Shown in pieces: positions 1 through 11,956 of a DNA stretch of 64,000 nucleotides. The translations under genes and the position numbers were made by a program. Every line of letters begins with the position of its first letter. Position 1 is the first letter of the stretch. Under the pieces are notes generated by a model. That model made no database searches. It saw only the letters and a program-made list of their open reading frames with translations, and was not told the DNA's origin. Source of the stretch: Parelaphostrongylus tenuis (Eukaryota > Nematoda > Chromadorea > Rhabditida > Metastrongylidae); contig JAHQIW010004366.1 of NCBI GenBank assembly GCA_019055375.1, forward strand, positions 1 to 64,000. Reading direction: 5' to 3'.

Positions 1-279
1 CCAATTATAGGTATGGAAACGGGATCGCTAGAAGATTTCTTCAAATAATCTTATCATTTAAACATTTTCATAAAAAACCATTAAATGACAAAATGAACAA
101 GATCCATTCTAAAATCATAAACTAATACGAGAAAGAAAATTAGCTCCGCAGTACTCGTGCTCGATTCAGAAATCGGATGATTTGGATCATGCTGTGCTCC
201 TAGGAACGACAGTGATCAATTCTATTTCTCTTGTTTATAATTTCTCATGCAATATTTCGACTATTTTGTTAAATACAGG

Positions 280-463
280 AAAACTGGACGAAGAGGAAAA
301 ACGTTATGCACCTGTTCGCAGACGGAGCGGCAGCTGGTGACGGCCTGGGGCATTCCTTCTGGACACATCGGTGGCGAACACGGAGCACACGAAGAACTGA
401 ATATTTCGATTGCATCGTGTCTGATCAACGGCTTGAAATGTTCGGTATTCGTTTGTAACTGAA
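280..463 (+). CDS. possible 3'-terminal exon, gene running in from the left edge
   Basis: A GC-richer island follows a plausible acceptor (aaatacag at 272-279). Reading in phase directly after it gives about 60 codons up to a TAA, with the C-terminal residues EYFDCIVSDQRLEMFGIRL. Two other readings compete. One frame gives an acidic/basic stretch (KLDEEEKRYAPVRRR) that could end at a GTGACG donor near 338; the third gives a 71-codon open frame. All three are open across the island, so I cannot choose. No family is recognised. The gene, if real, would lie mainly outside the window. Confidence is low because only the acceptor and base composition support it. Confidence 0.25.
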
Positions 464-1514
464 AAACCACCAGTATTTATTCAAATTCTTCAACTAAGTA
501 AAATTCAAGCAACAAACAGAAATCTATCAAAAATTATTGGCTCGTCTCCCAACCCAATATTTGTACGTTCTTCGCAATAATCCATAAATGCTGGACTAAT
601 CACGATATTGCATTAAAATGAGAATTGATATAGTATTCTATAATGAGCTTCGTACCTTACGCATGCTAAAGTGCATGCGCCTTTTGTAATTTTCAAAATT
701 CAGCTGTTTTTTTTCTCGTCATGATAATCTATAAAGCCGCATTTAAATGAAAAAGGTCTTCCTCAATCTCATCAGCTTTGCTGTTTGAATCATGGAACAT
801 CGCACTGCATTAAAGTAGGCGAGTCAAGCCAGCGAACACTTCAGCTATATCTTTTTAGAAGATTACACTAGGAACTTATAGCTATCGAAACAGGCTGAGA
901 ATTCATGACAACAGCTGCATGCAAACATGAACTGAATATTCGTGTGAGGTAAAGGTTTTCTCAGGACTACCGTATTCCACACTTAAATACATCTTCCTAA
1001 ATTGAGTTCCATCTTGCACGAAAAGAAACTGAAGACAGTTCATCTGATATAGGAATTTTCATTTAGTATCTTGCTTCAAATGATCAAAAAAAATTGAAGT
1101 GGAATTACGACTGTGTGGAAAAAAACAGCCCAAAAATTTGGAAAAAATAAAAAACGCATAATCACGAAGAAACTAACGAGTGAAAGAAACAGTCCTCTAA
1201 CTCAAGGATAGTAAATGTAATGATGATCGTGTAAAACTTAAAAGAAGCTAGCGATTGGCTAATAAGACTATATGGAATTATTTATTGTTCACATTGTATA
1301 ATAAGGATTGTACATGACGCCGACTAGATAAAAGTGGCCTTGTGCTTCCCCTGAGATGCAGGTGGATAAATGGAGTCACCTATGTCGCGGCTTCATCGGT
1401 TTGATTTATATCTCCCATATACACGCCATTATATTCATACCTAAGTATGTTGGTGCCCCTGCACGTGTGCAGAATTATCTGTATTTGGCCAAAAGTCACC
1501 AGCTGTATGATTAG
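464..1514. other. non-coding stretch
   Basis: AT-rich sequence between two candidate exon groups. I see no open frame with splice support, no tandem array and no recognised repeat. It could be an intron of the gene ending at 1,827 or an intergenic spacer. Confidence 0.3.
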
Positions 1515-1827
1515 GGAGCATGTAAAGCATTACTGGAGAATGTCCTTAACATGGATACATTGGAGAAACCCAGCAGCCTACCATTGAGCACTCCTATGCT
1601 ACCATGCGGACCGTTGATACACTTCATAAAGTCTTTCGCAAGTGAGCAAAGCAAGTCGGACAGTATGAGCGTGCAACAGTAAGTGCTTTTCACTCAAATC
1701 ATTTTGAGAACATAAGCTGAGACAATATTTCAGGCCTTTCCGAGTTGATATGTCAGTGGTTTACATACGTTTCGCCACTCTCGCCCGACGATCAGAGCCA
1801 CTCGCCCCACAAGTTCGTCCGTACTGA
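1515..1827 (+). CDS. C-terminal two exons of an unidentified protein
   Basis: Exon 1 (1,515-1,678) starts after the acceptor gattag and ends at a strong GTAAGT donor. The 55 bp intron 1,679-1,733 ends in atatttcag, typical for nematodes. Exon 2 (1,734-1,827) continues in phase (2+1) and stops at TGA 1,825. Together they encode about 85 residues, including LPCGPLIHFIKSFASEQSK in exon 1 and the C-terminal residues RRSEPLAPQVRPY. No domain, signal peptide or membrane segment is recognised. The start must lie upstream, possibly through the candidate exon near 280, though the phases do not join directly. An alternative frame in exon 2 is open longer but does not match the phase left by exon 1. The case rests on consensus splice sites, short intron size and phase agreement. 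Confidence 0.5.
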
Positions 1828-2214
1828 GGGTAGCGACGTGGAGACATGTCGGTTTAAACCACAGTTTTCAACATATCAACCTCCAAAAGGCATAAAACAT
1901 TCTCTTAGGCTATATCGAATATTTGTAACGGGTAAAAAACCACTCGACTAAAAAAAGGTCTATACTGAATGTTTAGTTGGAAAATAGAAAGCGATATAGT
2001 CGTTGCGAGTAATGTTGCGCAATGCAATGTAATGTGAGTCATATAATACGCAACGAGGTTGCGGTTTCTAGCGTTCCTCCACCTCCATCTAACGAAGTAC
2101 GAACGTCAGTAACTCGATATCAAATGTTTTACTTGCACATGAGTCGAAGATTACAATGAAACATTAAATCGACCAAAAATTAGTTCGATTGAATTTCATC
2201 GTCCTACCACCCGG
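1828..2214. other. non-coding stretch downstream of the 1.8 kb coding end
   Basis: Probable 3' UTR and spacer. No repeat or open frame is supported before the retrotransposon fragment at 2,215. Confidence 0.3.
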
Positions 2215-2376
2215 CCACGAAAAGCCTAGAAGAAAGATATGATGCTCAGCGAATCCTTGGAGCGAGAAAAGACCCACAAGGCTACTCTTGTACGTAATAG
2301 GGAAAAGTGGAAGTGTTGCTGAAGCTCTGTCGAGTCACTCGACAATCAACGGGACGACAGGTGATACAGGTGATAC
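2215..2376 (+). mobile_element. 3' end fragment of an RTE-type retrotransposon
   Basis: About 160 bp that match, with scattered changes, the last part of the elements at 33.6-33.76 kb and 33.97-34.14 kb. Shared blocks include agatatgatgctcagcgaat, the gactact-cttg region and the terminal tandem nonamer aggtgatac x2. The encoded C-terminal motif (ERYDAQRI) is interrupted. Only the 3' terminus is present, as expected for a severely 5'-truncated insertion made by target-primed reverse transcription. No target-site duplication could be defined with confidence. This copy shows that the family is dispersed and not confined to the 28-34 kb cluster. Confidence 0.8.
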
Positions 2377-2939
2377 CACTCCGTTATAGTGAATCGTTTG
2401 TTCAGCAGAGGTACACACCCGACGTGTCGCCCGTTCATGCGGACGAACGGATAAAGTTGCAGTTCTCCGACGGAACACCCCATTCATATCGCTGCTGTGA
2501 TTAAAAAGGCGAACAACACACCCTACCTAGCAAAGCGGTTTTCTTGTAGAGAAAAGTTCGCATGAAATGAAACCTTCGGAGAGAATGCTTCAAGTCCTAC
2601 ACTGTTTCAATTAATCAAAAAATTGCATGGAATTGAGAACTTTCGGAACAAAAAGTAATGACTGTTGTTATTACTATCAAAAATCTTTTAGTTCCACTCA
2701 ATTTAAATAAGTGTGATACCTTCAAGATTGTTTATTTGCTAAGTTAACTCGAAACACATTCGTTGTCCTCAGTCTCGAAATGAATTCCGTACAAGCCAAC
2801 AGGTCCATAAACGGTTCGCCAATAATTTTTCAAAGTCTTAGGGTTTTCTGCTAAACTGTCACTGATCGCTTCACTTGAGGTTCCGACGACACTCATCTCT
2901 GGAATGAATATGGTGCCAATCAGTCAGTCACCCACCCAT
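2377..2939. other. non-coding stretch
   Basis: Contains one 65-codon open frame (2,307-2,504) that starts inside the retrotransposon tail and has no splice support. Nothing else is recognised. Confidence 0.3.
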
Positions 2940-3147
2940 TCATGTTTCCCGTATGGGAACGCGATATTCATCGACGTCGTCAACAATCAAAATCCGGCGC
3001 CGACAGCTGTACGACGATGACAGACGACGGCGAACCGACTCTTCTTTTCCTTGCCCTGAGCGGGAAATGATTGTTGATGATGGCGTCGAACTATATGTAT
3101 ATCCATAGTACACCATTCCCGAAAAGAAAATTCCCATAATCAATGAG
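2940..3147 (-). CDS. candidate terminal exon of an unidentified minus-strand gene
   Basis: On the minus strand an acceptor (ttttttcgacgtcag) opens a 208 nt segment that reads 68 codons to a TGA. It begins with a hydrophobic run (LIMGIFFSGMVYYGYTY), which could be a membrane segment, followed by a Ser/Arg-rich tail (EESVRRRLSSSYSCRRR) and an acidic end (LIVDDVDEYRVPIRET). The segment is visibly richer in CpG and G+C than its flanks. The layout (one hydrophobic stretch then a basic tail) suggests the end of a membrane protein, but no family is recognised. It may belong to the same long-intron gene as the other minus-strand segments at 4.2, 6.2 and 12 kb; that link is inference. Confidence 0.4.
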
Positions 3148-4226
3148 CTGACGTCGAAAAAACAGGACCGAGGATGATGAAATGCCAAAAAAAACTCCTA
3201 TATGTAATTTAGAAATTAATTTTTTCTTCGATAATAAACATGAAACTTTAGAAGAGACCTGCGATTATTTGATAATGATGCTTTCGTATTATTTTTCTAA
3301 ACAGTGTTTGTTTACGAAACTGTAGATAGCCGCCGACAGCATCATCGGCATTATCCGTATTGCAGACATTATGCCAATCCAAATATCGAATTACTCTTTA
3401 TACTCCTCTAAATTGACGAAACACTGAGATTAAATGTAGAAGGATGATAGCAGATGCCACTGGCGACAATGAGGACACGTTAGCCGTCATTCATTGCCAG
3501 TAATTAACATGGAATCAAAATTGCTTGCCCATTTATTTACGACTAAATCACCCATATTCATTTGAAAATAAATAAGAAAAAGAATTCTGACTTTCCCAAA
3601 CCTTTAATTAGTCTCCTTTCATAAACAAGTGTGATTCAACACGTATTTTTTTACCAATCGGTCACAACTGTCCCAATTAACCGAAGCAACGAGGACGACG
3701 CAACGGGGTGCGGCCGGTCGAGATAAAAAGGGGTTATTCAAAATGAATACAAAGATTCCCAAGATGCAACCAGGTTTCTCGCTGTAGAATTGTGACTGCT
3801 ACCAATGATTTACGAAACTTCTGCGCAGGTATGTCGAGTTGTTTTCCTAGTTGAATTGCTCTACTGTGGGATAAAATTTTTCTTACTTGTCGACATTCAT
3901 TACCAAAAGAATTTTTATGTGCATAATAAAGGCTAGCACTTCTGAGAGGGAATAAACAATGAAAAAGTCCAATATAAAAAATTAAGTAGGACTCTAATTT
4001 GTGATCATTTCATGCGTCAAAAAAACGACTTTTGCGCCAGACAGAGCTTTTTTCTCCTGTTGACCTGACGACTAAAAATGTTCCCTCCACAAACTCATTG
4101 AACGGTGCGCTTTCATTCATTTTTTCCTGGACATTAGCAGTCCACTAGCGTTCCTCATCAAAACTTCAAGATTGATTGAAAGAACTTCTTGAGTCACTCG
4201 AAGAACTCAAAAACTTCTCTTATCGT
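3148..4226. other. non-coding stretch, possible intron
   Basis: AT-rich. I see no supported exon, tandem array or transposon end here. Confidence 0.3.
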
Positions 4227-4444
4227 TCAACAGACGCCTTCCATAAATCGTTTTGTGTGATCGAAACATGAGGCGGTTAAGCGAATTCTTCGATTCAAAG
4301 TGATCAGATTGCGGACAACGAATAATGCGCGAAAGAAAAAACCAAACCGCTCTAGAAACCGCAAATGGTCTTCGGACGATTGATGGCGAAACAACTCATT
4401 CGCTTCTTCTAGATAATGCCGTTGATCGAGCAAACAGCTCATTG
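4227..4444 (-). CDS. candidate exon, minus strand, unidentified
   Basis: A minus-strand acceptor (cttattatcacag) is followed by 218 nt open to a TGA. The peptide is amphipathic and charged in its first half (HYLEEANELFRHQSSEDHLR, then FLERFGFFFRALF) with a basic end (NRRIRLTASC). It could be a true C-terminal exon, or the exon could end before the TGA at the GTCTGT near 4,232. No family is recognised. Support comes from the acceptor and from the non-random residue pattern. Confidence 0.35.
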
Positions 4445-5096
4445 CTGTGATAATAAGGAAATCATCACTGATTAGCAAGTGAGAAAACCGACATAAATCT
4501 CATTTTTTTCAACCTCGACGGTAGAAGAAAGGTTTCATTTCAGGACGAGCAAAGAAAGAGATTGATATAGAAAGCCATCGTACAAAGCTCAGAGAAAAAG
4601 ATTGAAATGTAATTGCTCATGATGAATAAACTACAATCAGTATCGCTTAAATCAAAAACGGCCAAAAAAGGGAAGAAAAAGAGCTTCAATGACTTAATGC
4701 AAAACCTGGTGAGCTCCCAGAAAAAAGGTAATGCGAGTTCGAAGGCGCCTCACATTCCCATTTCAATCGTATATTAGCATTCATTGGCTATATTACACAT
4801 CATACCTTCCAAAAAAAAAAACAGGTAGTGAATAAAATTTAAACGCTACAATACCAGCGGCTAGTGAACGATGAAAAGGTGACTTTAAATACTCTGTTTC
4901 TAACTTCATCTCGTCAGTTAGCACGGAAAAATGAACAAATACGGAAGGCATCAAAGCGTTTATTAGGTATCACATATAGTTAGACTTAAGAAAGGATATA
5001 ATATCGCCACCATCAGATTAGGTAAGGTATATTCAGAATTCACAGAAGGCAAAAATGTCTAGCAACTGGAATAAGCAGAATGAAGCATGAAGGACA
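4445..5096. other. non-coding stretch
   Basis: Nothing recognised; short A-rich runs only. Confidence 0.3.
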
Positions 5097-5372
5097 AAAG
5101 GATAAAAGATTTGGTGCGGATCCTTCACCGGGCGATTCGCAACGCATTCGACATCATCATGCTTGATTAGGGTTGCTTGAGTGAATGTTTGACCTATACA
5201 GTGTCATGCGGAGGCCTACCATTGCATCAGGTCAGCGCCGCCATCCTCTTAGACGAGTCTGGTACCAATTCACCGGGGATGGGAGGTTGATTAGCCCGAG
5301 GTTAGGGATCGTTAGAGAACATTCACGTATCTATTGCAAGTCACCTCAAAGCGCTGCGATACGTGCATTCTT
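5097..5372 (-). mobile_element. tRNA-derived SINE, copy 1
   Basis: Reverse-strand copy of a SINE found nine times in this window. Reading on the minus strand it has a tRNA-like head with a decayed A box (gtatcgcagcgctttgagg, compare gtggcgcagtggttagagg), a body with the block cagactcgtct-gaggatggcgg and a 3' end in a tandem tttatcctttt motif. This copy is among the more divergent. A 90-codon + strand open frame across it (5,185-5,457) is a by-product of the repeat and not a gene. Confidence 0.65.
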
Positions 5373-6226
5373 AGCAAAAACTATAGTTGTCGAGAAATAT
5401 CGCTTCAATGGAATGAAATGTTACGATATAAAAAACCAATTCTCTAGAGAAAAGTAAACAGAACAAGCTTGGAAAATTGCAATTTGGAAAGATGACTACA
5501 GTGTTTTGCATAGAAGAAAGAAGAGCCGCATTTGTTTGCTTTTTACGGCTTATCGCTTGGAACATAAAACATTATCGTCCAACATATTGAAGCTCTAGAG
5601 CAGTGATGATTGAAGCCTGAACGATAGAGAAAACTCACGCTTTGCTGATCCTGTTGGAGATAGGGATTCGGAAAATATGTGTAATTGTAGGGAGCATCTT
5701 TACACAACGGAATCTCAATCGGCTGACATTTTCCTTTTGAAGTCTAAAGAAATTCTGGAAGCTTTAGGTTTTTTTTTTCATTTGAAAAAGTCATGGGTGC
5801 ACTTCCAAGGTCTTTCTCAATGAAATGAAATATTTCCGTCGCGAACACGAACGACAATATGATCTGACGCCTTTTGTTTTTACAGTTTATAACCAATCTT
5901 CTTAATTTGTCGTACATTGAACCAAACAGATGTTCAGCATTAGGCTAACTTAAAGGAACAGAAATTACTACCCCTCCTCCTCCCGCGACAAATCGCCCCC
6001 GAATTAATATATTCGCAGTTAAATAGGTTACAAGACTTATAACAGGCTAATACGACTGGTAATTTCGAATGAGGCGAAAAAGGGGTCTATGAAAAATGAT
6101 CTTGTTCATACTCAGAGGTGATGTACGAAAAAGAGAACTTCCCGCCTCGTCAGATTCGAATCGTAAAAATTTCGTATCAGCGGGTAAAATTTGCCTAAAG
6201 AATGGGCGGGCAGAGATGTTGCTGAC
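5373..6226. other. non-coding stretch
   Basis: No supported feature; a short C-rich run (cccctcctcctcccgc) lies at about 5,972. If the 6,227-6,385 segment is a real exon this is its downstream intron. Confidence 0.3.
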
Positions 6227-6385
6227 CTGATCGAATATGGACGCTGTATGAATGACTGGTACAATGGCCGAGGTGTACAGGAAGATGCTCAGCAGCATCC
6301 AGAATGCTGACTGGCTGGACGAATTCTTCGCAGGCAGTGGTATGGCGGCGACTTGCACGGAGGCCCGGCTAGCGCCAGGCCACGC
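6227..6385 (-). CDS. candidate internal exon with a membrane segment
   Basis: On the minus strand an acceptor (gtctgtag) and a donor (CAG|GTCAGC) bound exactly 159 nt, 53 codons, phase 0 at both ends, in a GC-rich island. The peptide contains a strongly hydrophobic run (FWMLLSIFLYTSAIVPVIH), a likely transmembrane helix. The pattern Y-x(3)-VPxxH faintly recalls PAQR/adiponectin-receptor helices, but this is only a guess. The opposite strand is also open over the same island (ATG at 6,252, 61 codons), so strand choice is not certain. The same donor form (CAG|GTCAGC) occurs at the 11,957 exon, also on the minus strand. Confidence 0.4.
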
Positions 6386-6837
6386 CTACAGACCGACGGA
6401 CCCGACGCTTCGAAATTTATTGCCTACGGTTTGGTGACGCTCACCACACGACACCTCCTGACTGCCTCTGACGATCGGATTAAGCTGCTCGAATAGTGCA
6501 TTTGCTCCGATAGATCGTTACTGGTAAGTTCTATCGAATACTTACCGTTTCCAGTGGTTCTAGGAGTGCTCTCACTTTCGTAAAACAGACTGTTTGCTCA
6601 TGTCTCTGTCTCGGTATCGCCCACGTTCTCTTATATTACTGACTTCTAATGCTATGATACACCGAAGTGTCGTGCCCAGGTTTTTCTAAAATTGACGGTC
6701 ACATCAAGTGAACACTTATGACGGTCTACAAGAATTCTCTGTTTCTCGGTTCCCTACGGTGGTGAAGGGTAAAGCTCTATTTAGCGGTTCTTAACGGTGA
6801 TGTGATGTTACAGTTATATATGGAATAATTTTTAGTG

Positions 6838-6952
6838 ACGTGCAAAACTTTCAACCTCAAACGGGAATCGAAATCGCATTTCGCCGTATTCGGGGGTGCT
6901 TGATAACCAGTTGCACCATGGAGGCTCTTGTTCTGCAATCCACTTTGATCCT
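6838..6952 (-). repeat. tRNA-like half-element (single arm of the foldback family)
   Basis: Minus-strand reading gives A-box-like (tggtgcaactggttatcaag) and B-box-like (cgatttcgattcccg) segments followed by gttgaaagttttgcacgtca. This is the same arrangement as each arm of the elements at 24.0, 24.9 and 40.4 kb. Only one arm is present; I found no inverted partner within the next few hundred bases. Confidence 0.6.
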
Positions 6953-7330
6953 CTTTCTGCGGGGCCTTATGTGAATGCTGATTAAATATATTTATAAAGT
7001 ACTTGCTGTCCTACGAGGCATATACGATGAGACTCCAAACCGCTTCGCACATGTTTAGGCGATTTTCCCAATAACTTATTATCACCACTGCACAACTACC
7101 CCATGTCAACCGTCGCTGGTACGCTGAAAAATTTATTGCCTACTGTTCACGACGATATCGCATCAGAAATTCAGCCTGAGTGTAAGATTTGTGAGAAATG
7201 CGAAGGTCGTCAATTCCGGATTAGAGGACGAACATGAAAACGGGCTAATCCAAGGTGTTCAAAAATACGATGCATCAGCACGTATCAATAACGAATTACT
7301 AGCGGAAGTAATTGTGACGAATAAGAGGAC

Positions 7331-7378
7331 GAGAGAAACTGAGAGAGAAAGAGAAAGAGAGAGAGAGAGAGATGGATA
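7331..7378. repeat. GA-rich microsatellite
   Basis: A run of GA/GAAA units with few interruptions. It makes a Glu/Arg-repeat tail in one frame, which is an artefact. Confidence 0.9.
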
Positions 7379-7763
7379 AATAGATAGAGAGAAGAAACTA
7401 TGCGAAGTGGAACATTCAAAAGAACGGCGAACTCATATGAGAATCTCAGATTATTTTGGATCAGTGTACTCTAGGTACCCAGCAATTATACGCGCTCCCG
7501 CCGCAGAGGGAAAAAAGGTCAATGCGTACAGATTCTGAGCACATGAAATTATTATATATTCTCTTATGATTTTTGAAGTCACTTGTTGTGGAAAAATCCA
7601 GGTACAAGCACCTGTTACTGTTGTTGTTCATCTACAATCAATATCTATCTTTTGTACTAGCCAAATGACGGACTCTGGGGACGTGGAACTTGAGTTCTTT
7701 ACGTATTCCTAGGCAGTAACTCGTTTTCTATCCCACCAAATCCCATTCATCTGCTCTCTACTT

Positions 7764-8018
7764 GTGCCAAAGCGACTTGGTCAGTTTCCTAGTTTGCCCT
7801 CTGGCTTGCTCAACGTTGTCGCGGCCTCTTCCTCGCAGATTTACGAGGCCGCGCCGCTTTATTGCTTTCTTGGCGATTGGCCAACACGCAACACCTCTTA
7901 CTTAGTTCGATTCGCGGAAAAAATCAATATCAAATGGATCTATAACGGATGTCGTTCACATGGTATATTTGTCATTATTAGGCAAAATATTCAATCCTTC
8001 CCTTTTCGTCTCATCTAG
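7764..8018 (+). other. GC-rich open segment, uncertain coding
   Basis: Open for 84 codons, with a GC-rich core at about 7,790-7,900 that stands out from its flanks. The + strand peptide includes LLNVVAASSSQIYEAAPLYC. An internal acceptor (ttcctcgcag) at about 7,838 could begin an exon. The minus strand is also open and strongly basic. No donor or family is recognised; it could be a coding remnant or an old repeat. Confidence 0.2.
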
Positions 8019-9967
8019 CAACAAGTTCTACTTCGCACAAGGAACGGATTACGGTAATTAGGCGTTGATGACGTCACGCGAAGCTTCACTCTGAGATTTT
8101 GCATTTCGAAAAGAGCTATGAAAAAAGAGAGATAGAAGGCTAAAGTAGAATAATTCTATATTCAACATTGTGTATACACTTGCTGATAATTTTCAGTATA
8201 GACGCCCTTGAATGGGGATATGAATCGAGAACTGCGACCTTTCACCATGCGAACACAATGATTAATAGATTCTCCCATGCCGGAAACCCTTTGATATTGA
8301 CTCTCTCCACAGTCTCATAATTTCTTATTCTAGCGAGATAAATTCAATGTCAGACTGACGTCGTAGATTCTCGGAAAGTGAGTCAAATACCATCAGGACG
8401 TAAATGAAGCAAAAGAAAAAGCTCTTAGCTTCATTCATTCTCGCGCAAATTTCACTAAATAGCAGCTTTAAAAATCTAATGTGCCATATGAACGACTTTT
8501 TTTTCTATGAAAGAGCAGATAGCTGATAGATGAATTATTGCGTTATGTAATGAGCGGAGAACTCAAACTAAATGGTGACTTGGCGCTGCATTGATCACGT
8601 CTGATTTCATTCGAATTCTGCTCATGAACGGGAGAGAACAACATAATAACAATATCGGATACAAATGTATCAATGTTCTGTATGGTGTGTTAGTCTATTA
8701 TAACAACAACAATGTTTATGAACAGACCGTCAATGATTTACAACAACATCGTAACTGAAGAAAATGATTGTTACTGCGTAACGGAATTAGAATGTGCGAA
8801 AAGGATCTCAACCCGACTAAGATCGCAGAAACTGTGAACGAACTAGAAATTCTCGTACGAAAGACTAAATTCAAACGTCGAATGTTGCTTTTTTTTCGCC
8901 GTACAAAAACCCGATCACAAAATGGCGAACCATTCTCTGGTCGATGAATTTGACAACTGAATGTTGTGCAATGACAACCTGAGGAAAATTGAGGTCGTCG
9001 TAACTATCTTCACACTCTACAGTAATTTCTTATTTTCTTTTCAAGATAAACACGATGTTCAATAACACGATTTGTTTTGAGAGCTAATGTTTCGACGGTT
9101 CTCAGAATAAACCGTATTACAAAACTTGGTATTTGGCTTAAGAAGAAAATAAGGAACTATCTATGCACTTTCGTAGAAATTTGATGGCAGTAATAGAGTT
9201 AGATAAAAGGAAGTTCTAACGCAAAGAGTGAATTATGACAGCAGAGAGTAATCTAAATACTGGAGTGTTCTAGTAAGTACTACAAATGACAAGAAAACGA
9301 GAGAAATAATGACAAAAATAGAGGCTAATTGGATCAGTTTCCTGTTAAGACAAGCGACTCTTATGTTATTGCCGCCATTTACATGAGGACGAGACTGAAA
9401 CAGTGATTGAACTTGTCTTTTAAAAGAAGCGAAAATGTTACTAATATAGAAAATGCGACTAATTTTTGAATGAGTCTGCACTGCGTAATTACGGCGGAAT
9501 ATGCTGGGAATGAGAATCTGCCGGAAAATTGGATAGATTTATGATAGGCTAGTTTGAAAATAGAGTGATACTAAGCTGGGTTATCTCGGTGTCCAATATA
9601 AACGCTGATTTCATTCGATGATTTATTGTTACGGCGATTTTTCTAATAAAACAAATTGTATCGTACCAGCTTGGAGCATGTACTTTAATATAACATATTG
9701 CTCAACATTATTGCTTATCAAAGAATTTTTAATGCTGAAATGCCTGCTAAGGTGCGCAGTCAGATACGACCTTCCTCTGGAAGACACCTAAAACCTAGAT
9801 TTTCTGTGGAATAGATGATCTAAGCAAAGATGTTCGATTTCGCTAGGATATCACTAATTCTTCGGATAATTCAAAGGAGGAAATAGCTCGATTAATATCA
9901 ATGTAATAGCGAAAGACATTTCATCACAATCTATAACTAACTACACTCCGTACACACTAATATCTCG

Positions 9968-10256
9968 AGAGCATGTGGTGCAGTGGTTAAGAAGCATTTT
10001 GCGACAGAAACAAGATCTTTCGTACGATCGCGTTCTCGAGTTCATCAGACTTCTTTCTCTTCAAGGTCATCAGTCTAGGATACTCTTGTCTGGAAGAACA
10101 GCAGCAGTGCATGTTACGTCGATACTCTACTATGAGTCATTGTAAAGGCAAAATATGCATTATTCATCTCGCTTGCTTGATGTAGTCGATTGCATAGAGC
10201 ATTTCCAAGGAATTGATCAACTTTAGCAGCTCTATCCTATCCTCTTATTGACGTTT
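9968..10256 (+). mobile_element. tRNA-derived SINE, copy 2
   Basis: The head gcatgtggtgcagtggttaag matches the A-box region of the family. The body contains the family blocks cttgtctgg-agaacagcagcagtg, gtaaaggcaaaatatgcatt and gcttgatgtagtcgattgcatag, and the end gctctatcctatcctctta. The B box is decayed. Orientation is the same as the copies at 53.8, 60.4 and 63.4 kb. Confidence 0.75.
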
Positions 10257-11956
10257 ACACCTGATTTTTTCCCTGGATCAGAGTCGAAAGCTAGACTTCT
10301 ACCAAGTCACTCATAACCAACTACCACTCTAGGATACGGCTTGTCTTTTAGATCGTATGATGGATTATCACTTAGAAATGGTCTTCCTTCCAAGATAATC
10401 ACCTTTTCCAGAAATGGTTCGCCTTAACTGGACTAATAAACACAATTTTTGAACCATTTTAGGTGAATGAACTCTGGTCAAAAATAAGCACTACATTTCA
10501 TGTCGTTGTTCGACATATATGGAAACCCTTCCTAACTGCGGCGAAAGCGGTAAAACTCTGGAGGTTGAATCGTCTCTTAAAACGGTGTAATTTCTCCAAA
10601 CAAGATTAGATCTCTACCTTTGCTATACAGCATCACAAGTTTGTTTAGTTTATATATAAAATGACAGCAATGCAAATAAATCAAAATTTTGCAATCATTT
10701 TACAGTCAGATGGCTTGAAGAAAGAGAGGCAGGATGGCTGAAAACGATCATTCAAAAAAAAACTGATTTACATACGAAATGCAACAAATGCACAATAATG
10801 AGGTGCTGTTCTCTTTTGAAAAATGGAAGGATGATGATTCAAACGATGAAGTTAAAAAAGCGAAATATGACTTTTTTTGCTACAATTCTATTGCTTATAT
10901 TTAGTAATCACATCCAACTCTCGTATTTACTCATAAAATAGTATCATTCTAAGTGAACCATGAGGAACGAAGACATCTCACATTCACAATGAGACGCTAT
11001 GAAGAGATTGAAGGATGAAGTTGAGAAAATTGTCATTGTCGGAAAAATAAAAACACGAGAACGTGAACAAGCGATGGTAATGAGATCGTGGCATGATTCC
11101 ATTTCGGAAACGGGCACTCCATACGATTGACAACTATCCGACAGACACGATGACGATTACGCGGCTTGTCAGTCATCTGAAATATCCACTACAGTACAAT
11201 AAAAACAGTTTTCCAGTTGTCGTATTGAGTTGTTCTTTTTTGCCCTAACGTCATCACGATAGAATAACGACAGGACTCAAAGCCAGACGAATCAGAACGG
11301 CACTGAGCTCAAATATATCAATTGATTTTTGCACTGTTTTTATAGCATCATCACCTCTATTGGTTGAAACAGGAGTTACAATTGAATTCCAAATACTGTA
11401 AACAACTGGAGGGTCGGTGGCTATGACGAAGCAAGTGAAAACGCCGAAGCGTACGTAAGCCACTGGAGTAACAAAATCCCGGAAACAGCTAAATCAGCCT
11501 TTCCGAATAGGTTTTCAATACTTTTAATATTCGAGACTAATAAAAATCATTTATTGATTCCAAGTGAGTGGAGGAAAATTGTAATTGCAGAAAAGCTCCA
11601 TTGGTAATGATTCGCTATTCAAAACAAAGCTATCGATGTGTTAGGTACTAGTTTATCATGGCTCTCATCTTATTCATGACATCTCAGTTTACTGAACATT
11701 TGAAAAAATTGTAAGTGCAGTAAAATATTGGAAAAAAAAGCAAATAAAGCATGGAGGGTTTCAAACCGAGCTATCAGTGATCACTTAGTGGTCCTTTATG
11801 AAAAGTTTATTGTCAAATAAGTGGAATAAACCGCTCAATTTTTTCCGATCAAATAAATGAGAGGGGTCATCGAATCAGTTCTTCCTTATCCATTCCTAAC
11901 ATTTATCTTCTATACTCACAAAAGTGGTTGTACGAGAAGAAGAAGCTGTAGCTGAC
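10257..11956. other. non-coding stretch with one weak minus-strand exon candidate
   Basis: At 11,254-11,462 the minus strand opens after an acceptor (gttactccag). It encodes a partly hydrophobic peptide (FGVFTCFVIATDPPVVYSIW) resembling a receptor membrane helix. Its phase does not join the exon at 11,957-12,161, and the donor is unclear. The rest is AT-rich without recognised content. Confidence 0.25.

Larger units (their letters stand above)
6953..9967. other. 3 kb gene-poor stretch
   Basis: Holds the GA microsatellite (7,331-7,378) and a GC-richer open segment at 7,764-8,018. A minus-strand open frame at 9,233-9,481 contains a hydrophobic run (LASIFVIISLVFLSFVVL) after a tttcag acceptor, but no donor convinced me. 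Otherwise nothing is recognised. Confidence 0.3.
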
